Origin: Corynebacterium canis
Lineage (GTDB): Bacteria > Actinomycetota > Actinomycetes > Mycobacteriales > Mycobacteriaceae
DNA length: 64,000 bases
Assembly (NCBI RefSeq): GCF_030408595.1
Contig: NZ_CP047080.1
Span: 1,323,247-1,387,246 of the forward strand
Direction of reading: 5' to 3'
The notes beneath the pieces were generated by a model. It was given only the letters and a program-made list of their open reading frames with translations. It was not told the origin of the DNA and made no database searches. The number at the start of each line of letters is the position of its first letter. Within the stretch, counting starts at the first letter, position 1. Of the stretch, positions 56,509 to 64,000 are shown piece by piece. Position numbers and translations under genes: made by a program.

Positions 56509-57471
56509 TGTTTGTGTGGTGTTGGTTTCGGCGCGGTGGATGGCGCGGCGCAGGGTGGTGATGAGTTCGCGGGGTTTTTGCAGTAGCCCGTGGGTGATAC
56601 GTAGTGGTTCCCAGCCGAGTTCGCGTAGCCGGATCAACACTTTGGCGTCGTAGTCGCGTTGGCTGCGTTGGAGGTGGTGGGCACCGTCGTAGAACAAACC
56701 AACGCGGATATCGGGCCAGCCGGAATCAAGCACGGTCAGCAGGGGTGTGCCGTCGTCTGCCAGCGCACCGGAGTTATAGATCGGGATTTGCACCTCCAGG
56801 TGTTGGCGAAGCTGCTCGGCAATCAACCGCAGCACGGTCTCCGGGGGCGACTGGGCACCAGAGCGGGACAGGTTCAACAGTTTTTTCAACTGGCGGGCGC
56901 TGAAAATATTCCGCGCGATGTCACGCACCAGCTGAAAGTTCAGGGTGGTGCATGCGCGCAGCGCGTCAATCAACTGGATGGCGCGGACCTCCCAGTTAGC
57001 AAGGTTGGGTACTTGGTAGACCCACCAGGAGTGGCGGTCGCGCTGCAGATCAATCAAGCAATCCACCAGGGCGTATTCGGGGGCGACGACCTGCATGCCG
57101 GGTAGTTCCTGGTCCGGTGTCCACACCCTGGTGCCTGGCCGCAGTCTGCGGCGGGTGGCGTCGAACACGCTGTGGCTGCGTTGGAAATTACTGGCCACAT
57201 GTAGGGTGATGTGGGCGTCATCCACCCAGTACTTCAGCCCGGCGTAGGCTGCGGCGGCCCAGCCGCCGATAATGACATTCGGGGTTTGGGTGAAATGCGC
57301 CCGTGCCCGCAGCATGATCGGGGCGGCAAACCCGAGGCGTTGCGGGTGATACCGCGAACCCCACTCCACCTCCCGGGAAGCCCGACAATACCCACGCGGC
57401 ATGGCAAGCCGGCGGGTGATGTTGATGAAAGAGGTATCAAGCAATTTGGTGCGACGCTGAAACAAACCCAT
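56491..57471 (-). CDS. DUF559/Vsr-like nuclease-fold protein
   Basis: 326 aa from MGLFQRRTKLLD (57471); the frame is open 10 codons further. The C-terminal part (DSGWPDIRVGLFYDGAHH, then RDYDAKVLIRLRELGWEPLRIT) has the D...YDGxxH and xxLGWxxLRI pattern of DUF559/very-short-patch-repair-like endonuclease domains common in actinobacteria. The N-terminal part resembles AbiEi-like proteins. Whether it is an active nuclease or a toxin-antitoxin part is unknown; no partner gene is seen. It may have arrived with the neighbouring repeats. Confidence 0.75.
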   Translation of the reverse strand: MGLFQRRTKLLDTSFINITRRLAMPRGYCRASREVEWGSRYHPQRLGFAAPIMLRARAHFTQTPNVIIGGWAAAAYAGLKYWVDDAHITLHVASNFQRSHSVFDATRRRLRPGTRVWTPDQELPGMQVVAPEYALVDCLIDLQRDRHSWWVYQVPNLANWEVRAIQLIDALRACTTLNFQLVRDIARNIFSARQLKKLLNLSRSGAQSPPETVLRLIAEQLRQHLEVQIPIYNSGALADDGTPLLTVLDSGWPDIRVGLFYDGAHHLQRSQRDYDAKVLIRLRELGWEPLRITHGLLQKPRELITTLRRAIHRAETNTTQTPNAKS

Positions 57472-57535
57472 AGCACCAGTGATAACCCCAAAACAGCACA
57501 AAACCTAGGGATTTCCCAGACACAGCCTTCGAAGT

Positions 57536-57558
57536 TGTGGATAACCCCAAACAATCCA
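57536..57558. promoter_or_regulatory. Inverted pair of DnaA-box-like sequences
   Basis: TGTGGATAA (exact reverse complement of TTATCCACA) and CAATCCACA face each other, making TGTGGAT/ATCCACA a 7-bp inverted repeat. It lies 65 bp upstream of the DUF559-type gene. Confidence 0.5.
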
Positions 57559-57687
57559 CAGGCACGTAGCGTTCCAACGGCAACAAGGTGGCGCCCAGCA
57601 AGCCAAAAGGGTATAATGCCGTCCGCAGCGGGGGCAGTGTACTTGCTTGCTCAAAGAAACTTCGCGCATCAACCTCTAGCGGCGCGT

Positions 57688-58407
57688 CTATACAAACAGC
57701 GCGGGGATGCTGAAGGCGAAGTTGATGATGAAATGCGAAAGCACCATGGGCATGAGGCGCCGCTGTTTGAGCACGATGATTCCGGCGCCGAGGCCCCAAA
57801 TAAAGAACGCTACGAGGTAGATGGCGGCAGCCAATGGTGTGGGCGCCAGCAGCACATGGTGTAGTGCAAACACGAACGCCTGCAAGGCGAGGGCCAAGAC
57901 CTTTGACAGTGGTGCGAGCTGCAGGGCGAAGCCGCGATAGATTATTTCCTCGACTGGGGCGTTGAAAAGGGGGAATAGCAGTGCCACGGCGATCACCAAC
58001 ACATATTCGATTGGTGCGGGGAGAACGGCGGGTTGGGCGGGGATAAACGCCGTTTCTAAATATTGGAACCCGTCCACCCCATAGATGGCCAGGGGAACCA
58101 GCATGATGGCGAAGAAGAAGGGGATATATAGAACAACAAGCCAAAGTAGGGCCCATGCGCAATCGATGTGCAGCCGTGCCTTTTCAAAGCCGAGGAATGT
58201 CTTCCAATGCGTACCGTCCGCTTGGAACTGCTTTTTGATCAGCCAGAGGCACATGAAATTCACCACCGTGAAATACATGCAGGCGAGCCGCGGGTCTGGT
58301 GGGAAAGAGCTCGCGATGCCCAGTAGCTGCAAGAATCCGTAAGTGAGACCAGCCCCACATGCCAAGAGAACGAGTCGTATGAAAGCAATCCGGTAGGCGG
58401 GGTACAT
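57688..58407 (-). CDS. CPBP-family membrane protease, third copy
   Basis: 239 aa, about seven membrane helices. Catalytic motifs intact: VEEIIYRG, FALHHVL and HFIINF. Distant from the tandem pair at 46.5-48.5 kb, so not a recent duplicate. It is divergent from the hydrolase gene. Substrate unknown. Confidence 0.88.
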   Translation of the reverse strand: MYPAYRIAFIRLVLLACGAGLTYGFLQLLGIASSFPPDPRLACMYFTVVNFMCLWLIKKQFQADGTHWKTFLGFEKARLHIDCAWALLWLVVLYIPFFFAIMLVPLAIYGVDGFQYLETAFIPAQPAVLPAPIEYVLVIAVALLFPLFNAPVEEIIYRGFALQLAPLSKVLALALQAFVFALHHVLLAPTPLAAAIYLVAFFIWGLGAGIIVLKQRRLMPMVLSHFIINFAFSIPALFV

Positions 58408-58471
58408 ATTGGGATTGTAAGCAAAAGTGCTGGGGTCTTGTGAGATAGTTGTTTTTAGGGTGTGTGTGCAA

Positions 58472-59362
58472 ATGGCGTATGTGTTTTGGGTTCTAGCGAT
58501 TGCGGCATGTGGGTTTTTAGGAGTGCAGGCGGTGCGTTGCCGCGCGGCGGTGCAACGTAGTTACGAGCGATTGGAACGATACGATGCCGCCACCGCGCGG
58601 CTAAGTTACGGCGATATGCGCTATTTGGATCGGGGGAGCGGGGATGTGATTTTATCGGCGCACGGCATGTTTGGCGGTTTCGATCAGGCGTTGGATACCT
58701 GCGAGGGTTTCGGGGAGCAATTTCGGATCATCGCGCCGTCGCGGTTCGGCTATTTGGGCAGCGATGTGCGGGGCGATGGCACGCCTGCGGAGCAGGCCGC
58801 CGCCTTTGTGGAATTGCTGGATCATCTGGGAATAGAAAAGGTGTTTGTGCTGGGGGCGTCGGTAGGCGGCACCATTGCTATTCGTTTTGCGCTGGACTAT
58901 CCGGAACGCACCAAGGGCTTGATTTTGCTGAGCTCCGTGATGCCGTATGCGAAGCGTCCCGCACGAAGGGAGCGCTACGCGGGCCCGCCGCGGCTGCTCT
59001 CCAATGATTTTGGGATGTTCCTGGTCAGCCCGCTATTTGGCCTGGTGGTGGGTATTCGGCCCGATACGATCGCCACCATGATGCCCGTGAGCAAGCGGCG
59101 CCAAGGCGTGTTGCTGGATGGCAAGGTGGCCAATACGGATATGGCAAGGAATTTCGATTCCTACGCGGTGGAGAAGCTGGACTCGCCGACGCTGGTGGTG
59201 CACGCCCAAGATGACAAAGTGGTGAGCTTTACCCAAACGCGGGACGCGGTGGCGCGGTTCCCGCGGTGCAGCTTTGTGGCATTCGATGCGGGTGGGCATT
59301 ACCTCGACGGGCATTCCGAACAAGTGGCCGATGCGGTCCGAGGGTTTGTGGCCACCCGCTAG
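58472..59362 (+). CDS. Alpha/beta-hydrolase with N-terminal membrane segment
   Basis: 296 aa from ATG 58472. One N-terminal hydrophobic helix (VFWVLAIAACGFLGVQAV) anchors or exports it. The hydrolase fold shows nucleophile Ser in LGASVGG, acid in HAQDDKV and His in AGGHYLDGH. HGMFGGFDQ is the oxyanion region. Esterase or lipase activity is likely, substrate unknown. It ends 6 bp before the ltbR stop on the other strand. Confidence 0.88.
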   Translation: MAYVFWVLAIAACGFLGVQAVRCRAAVQRSYERLERYDAATARLSYGDMRYLDRGSGDVILSAHGMFGGFDQALDTCEGFGEQFRIIAPSRFGYLGSDVRGDGTPAEQAAAFVELLDHLGIEKVFVLGASVGGTIAIRFALDYPERTKGLILLSSVMPYAKRPARRERYAGPPRLLSNDFGMFLVSPLFGLVVGIRPDTIATMMPVSKRRQGVLLDGKVANTDMARNFDSYAVEKLDSPTLVVHAQDDKVVSFTQTRDAVARFPRCSFVAFDAGGHYLDGHSEQVADAVRGFVATR

Positions 59363-59368
59363 ACGGGG

Positions 59369-60088
59369 TTAGAGCTGAGCGCTGAGCTTTTCCGCGGCGT
59401 CGATAAGCGCGGGTGCCCAGCGGGTGCCGGGGTGGGGGCCGAAACGTTCGATCGGTCCGGAAATGGAAAGGGCCGCGATAACCTGGCCGGTGTGGTCGAA
59501 AACAGGTGTGGAAACGCTGGCGAGGCCGGCCTCCCGCTCGCTCGTGGATTCGGCAAAATTCGCGGCGCGCACCTGTTCGAGGTCCTCGATGGAAAACGCT
59601 GCCTTTGGCATAATCGCGGCGCGGAGCTGCGGGGATGCGTACGCCATAAACACGCGCGCGGCGGAACCCGCAGTCAGCGGCATGCGTGAGCCAACCGGGA
59701 CGGTGTTTTGCAATCCGGACGGAGGTTCGAGGCTGGCGATGCACGTCCGGGTAGTTCCCGTCAGGCGGTACAACTGGACGGATTCGTTGGTGTGTTCCAT
59801 GATTGCGGCCATGAGCGGTGTCGCGGCGTCGACAAGCTTGTCGGAGGAGCCGGAGCCGAGTGCGGTGAGCGCGCTGCCAATATTCCAGCGCCCGTCGGAC
59901 GTGCGGGTAAGCAGACGGTGCGATTCCAGCGCGGTGGCAAGGCGATGCGTGGTGGCGCGGGGCAGGCCGGTGGCTTCACAAAGCTCGGAGAGCGAACGTG
60001 GCTGCTCGGCGATGGTGGTGAGGATATGCACCGCGCGATCGAGTACTTTGATGCCGCTACCGTTTCCTGGCGGCTGATACTGTCCCAT
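59369..60088 (-). CDS. ltbR: LtbR, IclR-family regulator of leucine/tryptophan genes
   Basis: 239 aa. An N-terminal IclR winged helix (GSGIKVLDRAVHILTTIAEQPRSLSELCEATGLPRATTHRL) and a C-terminal effector domain (PVGSRMPLTAGSAARVF). In C. glutamicum LtbR lies divergent from leuCD and represses leuB and leuCD. The same placement here (289 bp between start codons) supports the name. Confidence 0.92.
   Translation of the reverse strand: MGQYQPPGNGSGIKVLDRAVHILTTIAEQPRSLSELCEATGLPRATTHRLATALESHRLLTRTSDGRWNIGSALTALGSGSSDKLVDAATPLMAAIMEHTNESVQLYRLTGTTRTCIASLEPPSGLQNTVPVGSRMPLTAGSAARVFMAYASPQLRAAIMPKAAFSIEDLEQVRAANFAESTSEREAGLASVSTPVFDHTGQVIAALSISGPIERFGPHPGTRWAPALIDAAEKLSAQL
60077..60088 (+). promoter_or_regulatory. 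12-bp motif ATACTGTCCCAT, copy at the ltbR start
   Basis: Identical to 60295-60306. This copy overlaps the ltbR start codon; the other overlaps the leuC -10 region. Possible LtbR sites, or chance. Confidence 0.35.
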
Positions 60089-60270
60089 AACTTGATACTA
60101 ACATCTCAAAATATGGGAAGCTAGTGCGGGGTTCGCGCGGCTGAGCTGCGATATTACCAGTATATCGCTCACCGGCAGGGATTATTGCAAGGCTTACCAA
60201 ACTCTATTGGAATCGGTGGCGGAATATTAGCTTCCGGCGGGCGTGGGACCACCTGTTTGCGTGGAGTATT

Positions 60271-60306
60271 TTTCTCATCCTTAGTGTGCACGCTATACTG
60301 TCCCAT
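60271..60306 (+). promoter_or_regulatory. Candidate leuCD promoter with second ATACTGTCCCAT copy
   Basis: -10 TATACT at 60294-60299, weak -35 TTTCTC at 60271-60276 (17-bp spacer). ATACTGTCCCAT (60295-60306) overlaps the -10 box, where a repressor would act. Confidence 0.45.
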
Positions 60307-60377
60307 GAACTGAAATAGCAATCCCGGATCGTGAGAAAACGCGGTGCGGGAGCGGCATCCAAAACGAGGTGAGATCC

Positions 60378-61826
60378 ATGACCAGCCCCATGGAAACGAC
60401 CGCCATGCCACTCACAATGGCGGAAAAGGTATGGAACAACCATATCGTGGTCAAAGGCGAAAACGACGAGCCTGACCTGATTTACATCGACCTGCAGCTC
60501 CTCCACGAGGTGACATCGCCACAAGCGTTCGACGGCCTGCGCATGGCCGGACGCAAGCTCCGCCGCCCCGACCTCACCATCGCGACGGAGGATCACAACG
60601 TGCCCACCGAGGGCATTACCACCGGCGCAATCACCGAAATCCGCGACCTAATCTCCCGCACCCAGGTGGAAACGCTGCGCAAAAACTGCGAAGAATTCGG
60701 CGTGCGGATCCACCCGATGGGCGATAACGAACAAGGCATTGTCCACGTGGTGGGGCCGCAGCTGGGCCTCACGCAACCCGGCATGACCGTGGTGTGCGGC
60801 GACTCCCACACCGCCACCCACGGCGCGTTTGGCGCAATCGCGTTCGGTATTGGCACGTCCGAGGTGGAGCACGTGATGGCCACCCAAACGTTGCCGCTGA
60901 AACCGTTTAAGACCATGGCCATTAACGTGTCCGGCGAGCTCGCCGAGGGGGTCACCGCGAAGGATTTGATCCTGGCCATTATTGCCAAGATCGGCACCGG
61001 CGGCGGGCAGGGGCACATCATCGAATACCGTGGCGAAGCGATAGAAAAGCTTTCGATGGAGGCGCGGATGACCATCTGCAATATGTCCATCGAAGCGGGT
61101 GCCCGCGCCGGCATGATCGCGCCCGACGAGATCACCTTTAACTACCTCAAGGGCCGCGACCACGCGCCGGAGGATTGGGACGCCGCCGTGGAATATTGGA
61201 AGAGCCTGCGCACTGACGACGGCGCGCGATTCGACACGGTTGTCGAAATCGACGGCGCGGCATTGACGCCGTTTGTCACCTGGGGCACCAACCCGGGCCA
61301 AGGTTTACCACTGGGCGCCAAGGTGCCGCATCCCGAGGAATTCGCCGGTGATGTGGAGCGCGCGGCCGCGGAAAAGGCGTTGGCGTACATGGATTTGGTC
61401 CCGGGTACCCCGCTGCGGGAGATCGCCATTGATACTGTGTTCGTGGGTTCCTGCACCAACGGCCGAATCGAAGATATGCGCGCCGCCGCCGAGGTGCTGC
61501 AGGGCCGCAAGATTGCCGACACCGTGCGCATGCTGGTGGTGCCCGGCTCGGCGCGGGTGCGGCAACAGGCCGAAGCCGAAGGTTTGGATGCGATTTTCCA
61601 AGCCGCCGGTGCGCAGTGGCGTCAGCCCGGTTGTTCGATGTGTCTGGGCATGAATCCGGACCAGCTCACCCCCGGCGAACGCAGCGCCTCTACATCCAAC
61701 CGTAATTTCGAAGGACGCCAAGGTAAGGGCGGCCGCACGCACCTGGTGTCGCCGCAGGTCGCCGCCGCCACTGCGGTGGCTGGCCACCTCGCGTCTCCCG
61801 CAGATCTCGAACCCGTGCAGCGCTAA
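60378..61826 (+). CDS. leuC: 3-isopropylmalate dehydratase, large subunit
   Basis: Isomerises 2- to 3-isopropylmalate with LeuD; a [4Fe-4S] enzyme of the aconitase family. Start taken at ATG 60378 ([10 protein letters not shown]), matching C. glutamicum LeuC; 482 aa. Cluster ligands are in VGSCTNGR and [24 protein letters not shown] and RNFEGRQG are typical. leuD follows after 13 bp. Confidence 0.97.
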   Translation: MTSPMETTAMPLTMAEKVWNNHIVVKGENDEPDLIYIDLQLLHEVTSPQAFDGLRMAGRKLRRPDLTIATEDHNVPTEGITTGAITEIRDLISRTQVETLRKNCEEFGVRIHPMGDNEQGIVHVVGPQLGLTQPGMTVVCGDSHTATHGAFGAIAFGIGTSEVEHVMATQTLPLKPFKTMAINVSGELAEGVTAKDLILAIIAKIGTGGGQGHIIEYRGEAIEKLSMEARMTICNMSIEAGARAGMIAPDEITFNYLKGRDHAPEDWDAAVEYWKSLRTDDGARFDTVVEIDGAALTPFVTWGTNPGQGLPLGAKVPHPEEFAGDVERAAAEKALAYMDLVPGTPLREIAIDTVFVGSCTNGRIEDMRAAAEVLQGRKIADTVRMLVVPGSARVRQQAEAEGLDAIFQAAGAQWRQPGCSMCLGMNPDQLTPGERSASTSNRNFEGRQGKGGRTHLVSPQVAAATAVAGHLASPADLEPVQR

Positions 61827-61839
61827 GGAGCAGATACCA

Positions 61840-62427
61840 ATGGAAAAGTTCACCACCCATACCGGGATCGGCGTGCCGCTGAAGCGCTCGAACGTGGATA
61901 CGGACCAGATCATCCCCGCCGTGTACCTCAAGCGCGTCACCCGCACCGGCTTCGAAGACGGCCTGTTTTCCGGCTGGCGCACTGACTCCGAGTTCGTGCT
62001 CAACCAGGACGCCTTCCGCAATGGTTCCGTGCTGGTCGCGGGCCCTGATTTCGGCACGGGTTCCTCCCGTGAGCACGCCGTTTGGGCGCTCATGGATTAC
62101 GGTTTCAAGGCCGTGTTTTCCCCTCGCTTCGCCGATATCTTCCGCGGCAATGCGGGCAAGGCGGGCTTGCTCGCAGCCCAATTGGAAGAGGCCGATGTGG
62201 AGCTGTTGTGGAAGCTGATGGAGGCCGAACCGGGCCTAGAACTCACGGTCGATCTTGAGCGCCGTTTGCTCACCGCCGGCGACCACACCTTTACCTTCCA
62301 GGTAGACGATTACACCCGGTGGCGCCTGATGGAAGGCCTCGACGATATCGGCCTGACGCTGCGCAACGAGGAATCCATTTCGGAATACGAGCTGCGCCGC
62401 CCCGGCTTTATGCCGCACACCCTCTAA
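61840..62427 (+). CDS. leuD: 3-isopropylmalate dehydratase, small subunit
   Basis: 195 aa swivel-domain subunit. [18 protein letters not shown], the [13 protein letters not shown] loop and [15 protein letters not shown] are family hallmarks. Same transcript as leuC (13-bp gap, GGAG upstream). It converges on mutT with 10 bp between stops. Confidence 0.97.
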   Translation: MEKFTTHTGIGVPLKRSNVDTDQIIPAVYLKRVTRTGFEDGLFSGWRTDSEFVLNQDAFRNGSVLVAGPDFGTGSSREHAVWALMDYGFKAVFSPRFADIFRGNAGKAGLLAAQLEEADVELLWKLMEAEPGLELTVDLERRLLTAGDHTFTFQVDDYTRWRLMEGLDDIGLTLRNEESISEYELRRPGFMPHTL

Positions 62428-62437
62428 CCCCAGGCCG

Positions 62438-63304
62438 CTACGTGCGCACGGCGTCGGGGCTTTCCAGATAGTCGGCCCCGATCAGCTGGCCCTCGTGGAA
62501 GCTTAAAACCCACACGCTGGCGCGTTTGGCCGGGATGTCCTTCAGCGATGAGGAGAACCTTCCCGCGGCCTTTTGGATCGTGCGCTTATCGGCAACCACC
62601 ACCGTGGGCACACCGCTCGTGGCCAGGCTTTTCCAATCCTTGCCGTGCGTGAGGTAGTCCTGTTTCGGTGTGAGGTTTAAGGCGCTGGCGAGCGGGGCGG
62701 CGGTGTCAATGCACGGTTGCTCGGGCAGGGAAATGATGCGTTGCGGCTGGTAGGCGGCCAGGAGCGGTGCGAGTAGCTCCACCTGTTCCGGGGTTTTTGC
62801 CGCCCGCACGCACAGCACTTGGGTGGTGATCGGGGTGTCAAACCAGTGCTTCGCATTGCGCACCACTTGCCGATCGTCCGGGTAGCTGAGCAGCTTGGCG
62901 GCTTGTTTGGCGGGCACCCAGCGCAGCTCGTCTACTTCTTCATTGGGCGTGAACGTGCCGCTGATGGCGTCCGCTAGCCAGTAGTACACCAGTTTGGTTC
63001 GATCGCCTACCGGGTAGTTGATGCTGCCCAGGAATTTGGTTAGCCGCGGCTGAATCCCGGTTTCTTCCACAAGTTCGCGGGCGGCGGTTACGGGCAGCGA
63101 TTCGCCGCGATCGACTTTGCCTTTGGGCAGGGACCAGTCGTCGTAGTGTGGCCGATGCACGATGGCGATCTCGGGGTTCGGAAGTTTACCGCGCCACAGC
63201 ACCGCACCTGCGGCAAGCGTGGTGCGTTCGAATGCATCGCCGGGGTTTCGGGGGATGATCAGCGCTGAGCTGCGGTCTTTATCGAACTTTGACATGTTCC
63301 TCAT
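62438..63304 (-). CDS. mutT: Nudix hydrolase, MutT1-type with degenerate phosphatase-like C-terminus
   Basis: 288 aa. The Nudix box GKVDRGESLPVTAARELVEETG lies at residues ~62-83. The C-terminal half has the alpha/beta layout of the histidine-phosphatase domain of mycobacterial MutT1, but the RHG motif is absent (TTQVLCVRAAKTP where it should be), so that half is probably inactive. Likely cleans oxidised nucleotides or diadenosine polyphosphates. Start at 63304 or 63295 (MSKFDKD); both are possible. Confidence 0.88.
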   Translation of the reverse strand: MRNMSKFDKDRSSALIIPRNPGDAFERTTLAAGAVLWRGKLPNPEIAIVHRPHYDDWSLPKGKVDRGESLPVTAARELVEETGIQPRLTKFLGSINYPVGDRTKLVYYWLADAISGTFTPNEEVDELRWVPAKQAAKLLSYPDDRQVVRNAKHWFDTPITTQVLCVRAAKTPEQVELLAPLLAAYQPQRIISLPEQPCIDTAAPLASALNLTPKQDYLTHGKDWKSLATSGVPTVVVADKRTIQKAAGRFSSSLKDIPAKRASVWVLSFHEGQLIGADYLESPDAVRT

Positions 63305-63348
63305 TGTGGCACGTTCCGATATGGTGAGGGGCAGGAAAGGAGTTTTAC

Positions 63349-64000
63349 ATGGTTCACGTCAGTGTCATGGGGGCAGGTTCGTGGGGGACAACGCTAGCGA
63401 AAGTATTTGCGGACGCCGGAAACCCTGTTCGATTGTGGGCGCGGCGCGAGGAGGCGGCGCGCACCATGCAGATCACCCGCGAAAATGCGGATTACCTCCC
63501 CGGGCTGACATTGCCGCACGCGATTACCGTGACTAGCGACGCCGCGCAGGCCCTCCGCGACGCCGAACTCGTCGTCCTCGCCGTCCCCTCCCAGACCCTA
63601 CGTTCGAATCTGGCGGCGTGGGACATTCCGGAATCCGCCACATTGCTGAGCCTGGCCAAGGGCATAGAGCAGGGAACCCACCTGCGCATGAGCGAGGTGA
63701 TAGCCGAGGTGACCGGGGCCAGCCTGGACCGCATCGCCGTGCTTTCCGGCCCGAACCTGGCCCGCGAGATCGCCTTGGAGCAACCGGCGGCCACCGTGAT
63801 CGCGTGTTCGGACGTGTCCAAGGCGCAGGCGATCCAGCAGGCGGTGGCCGCGCCGTATTTTCGCCCCTATACCAATACCGATGTGATCGGCTGCGAGATC
63901 GGCGGTGCCTGCAAGAACGTCATCGCATTGGCGTGCGGTATGGCAACGGGGAAGGGGCTTGGGGAAAACACCCTGGCCAGCATTATTACCCGCGGCCTGG
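63349..64000 (+). CDS. gpsA: Glycerol-3-phosphate dehydrogenase (NAD(P)+), 3' end outside window
   Basis: Makes glycerol-3-phosphate for phospholipids. ATG 63349 with AAAGGAG 7 bases upstream; 217 codons are visible with no stop. NAD(P) motif [27 protein letters not shown] and the catalytic Lys region [12 protein letters not shown] are present. In C. glutamicum ddl follows. Confidence 0.96.
   Translation, partial: MVHVSVMGAGSWGTTLAKVFADAGNPVRLWARREEAARTMQITRENADYLPGLTLPHAITVTSDAAQALRDAELVVLAVPSQTLRSNLAAWDIPESATLLSLAKGIEQGTHLRMSEVIAEVTGASLDRIAVLSGPNLAREIALEQPAATVIACSDVSKAQAIQQAVAAPYFRPYTNTDVIGCEIGGACKNVIALACGMATGKGLGENTLASIITRGL

Overview
The window is a stretch of a Corynebacterium chromosome. 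The evidence is gene content and order: lysE/lysG, ilvD, a PH-domain membrane protein, an MscCG-type channel divergent from ilvBNC, serA, leuB, odx, gltX with tRNA-Gln and tRNA-Glu, ltbR/leuCD, mutT and gpsA. This is the backbone known from Corynebacterium glutamicum. Coding GC is high, and several genes start with GTG. The species cannot be named from the sequence alone.

Layout. (1) 1-8865: the end of a giant protein of unknown function, a secreted VWA-domain protein, and gatB. (2) 8866-9770: a gene-free stretch with two copies of a roughly 200-bp inverted-repeat element and one AGGCAGAT element. (3) 9771-20620: the amino-acid core, with basic amino-acid export (lysE/lysG), a DoxX protein, ilvD, the PH protein and mscCG, then ilvBNC behind a leader-peptide attenuator. 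(4) 20621-22590: a repeat array enclosed between the real end of ilvC and a duplicated, internally deleted copy of that end with its terminator. (5) 22591-30153: a trehalose-type PTS permease and phospho-glycoside hydrolase, an FMN reductase/luciferase-like monooxygenase pair, and a CDF zinc exporter. (6) 30170-44937: a DUF262 (GmrS-like) protein, serA, leuB, a siderophore ABC operon, a cNMP/CBS/nucleotidyltransferase protein with an exonuclease, and odx. (7) 44938-46498: a gene-free stretch with two 275-bp direct repeats. (8) 46499-54642: two CAAX-type proteases, a TipA-like MerR regulator, a CFI-box protein, isochorismate synthase, gltX, tRNA genes and a membrane-anchored propeller-like protein. 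(9) 55035-56490: a second AGGCAGAT array. (10) 56491-64000: a DUF559-type nuclease-like protein, a third CAAX protease, a hydrolase, ltbR/leuCD, mutT and the start of gpsA.

How the genes work together. IlvBN, IlvC and IlvD make valine and isoleucine precursors. LeuB and LeuCD complete the leucine branch, and SerA feeds serine. LysE exports basic amino acids and MscCG exports glutamate. GltX with tRNA-Gln and GatB marks the indirect Gln-tRNA(Gln) route. Biosynthetic control is visible as an ilvB leader peptide with alternative hairpins and as LtbR divergent from leuCD.

The least explained part is the repeats. One is an 86-bp hairpin element bounded by TCAGGCAGAT/ATCTGCCTGA, found singly and in two higher-order tandem arrays. 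Another is a set of longer elements that appear to share ends of the type GATRGGTTGTG. All alignments were made by eye and no database search was possible.
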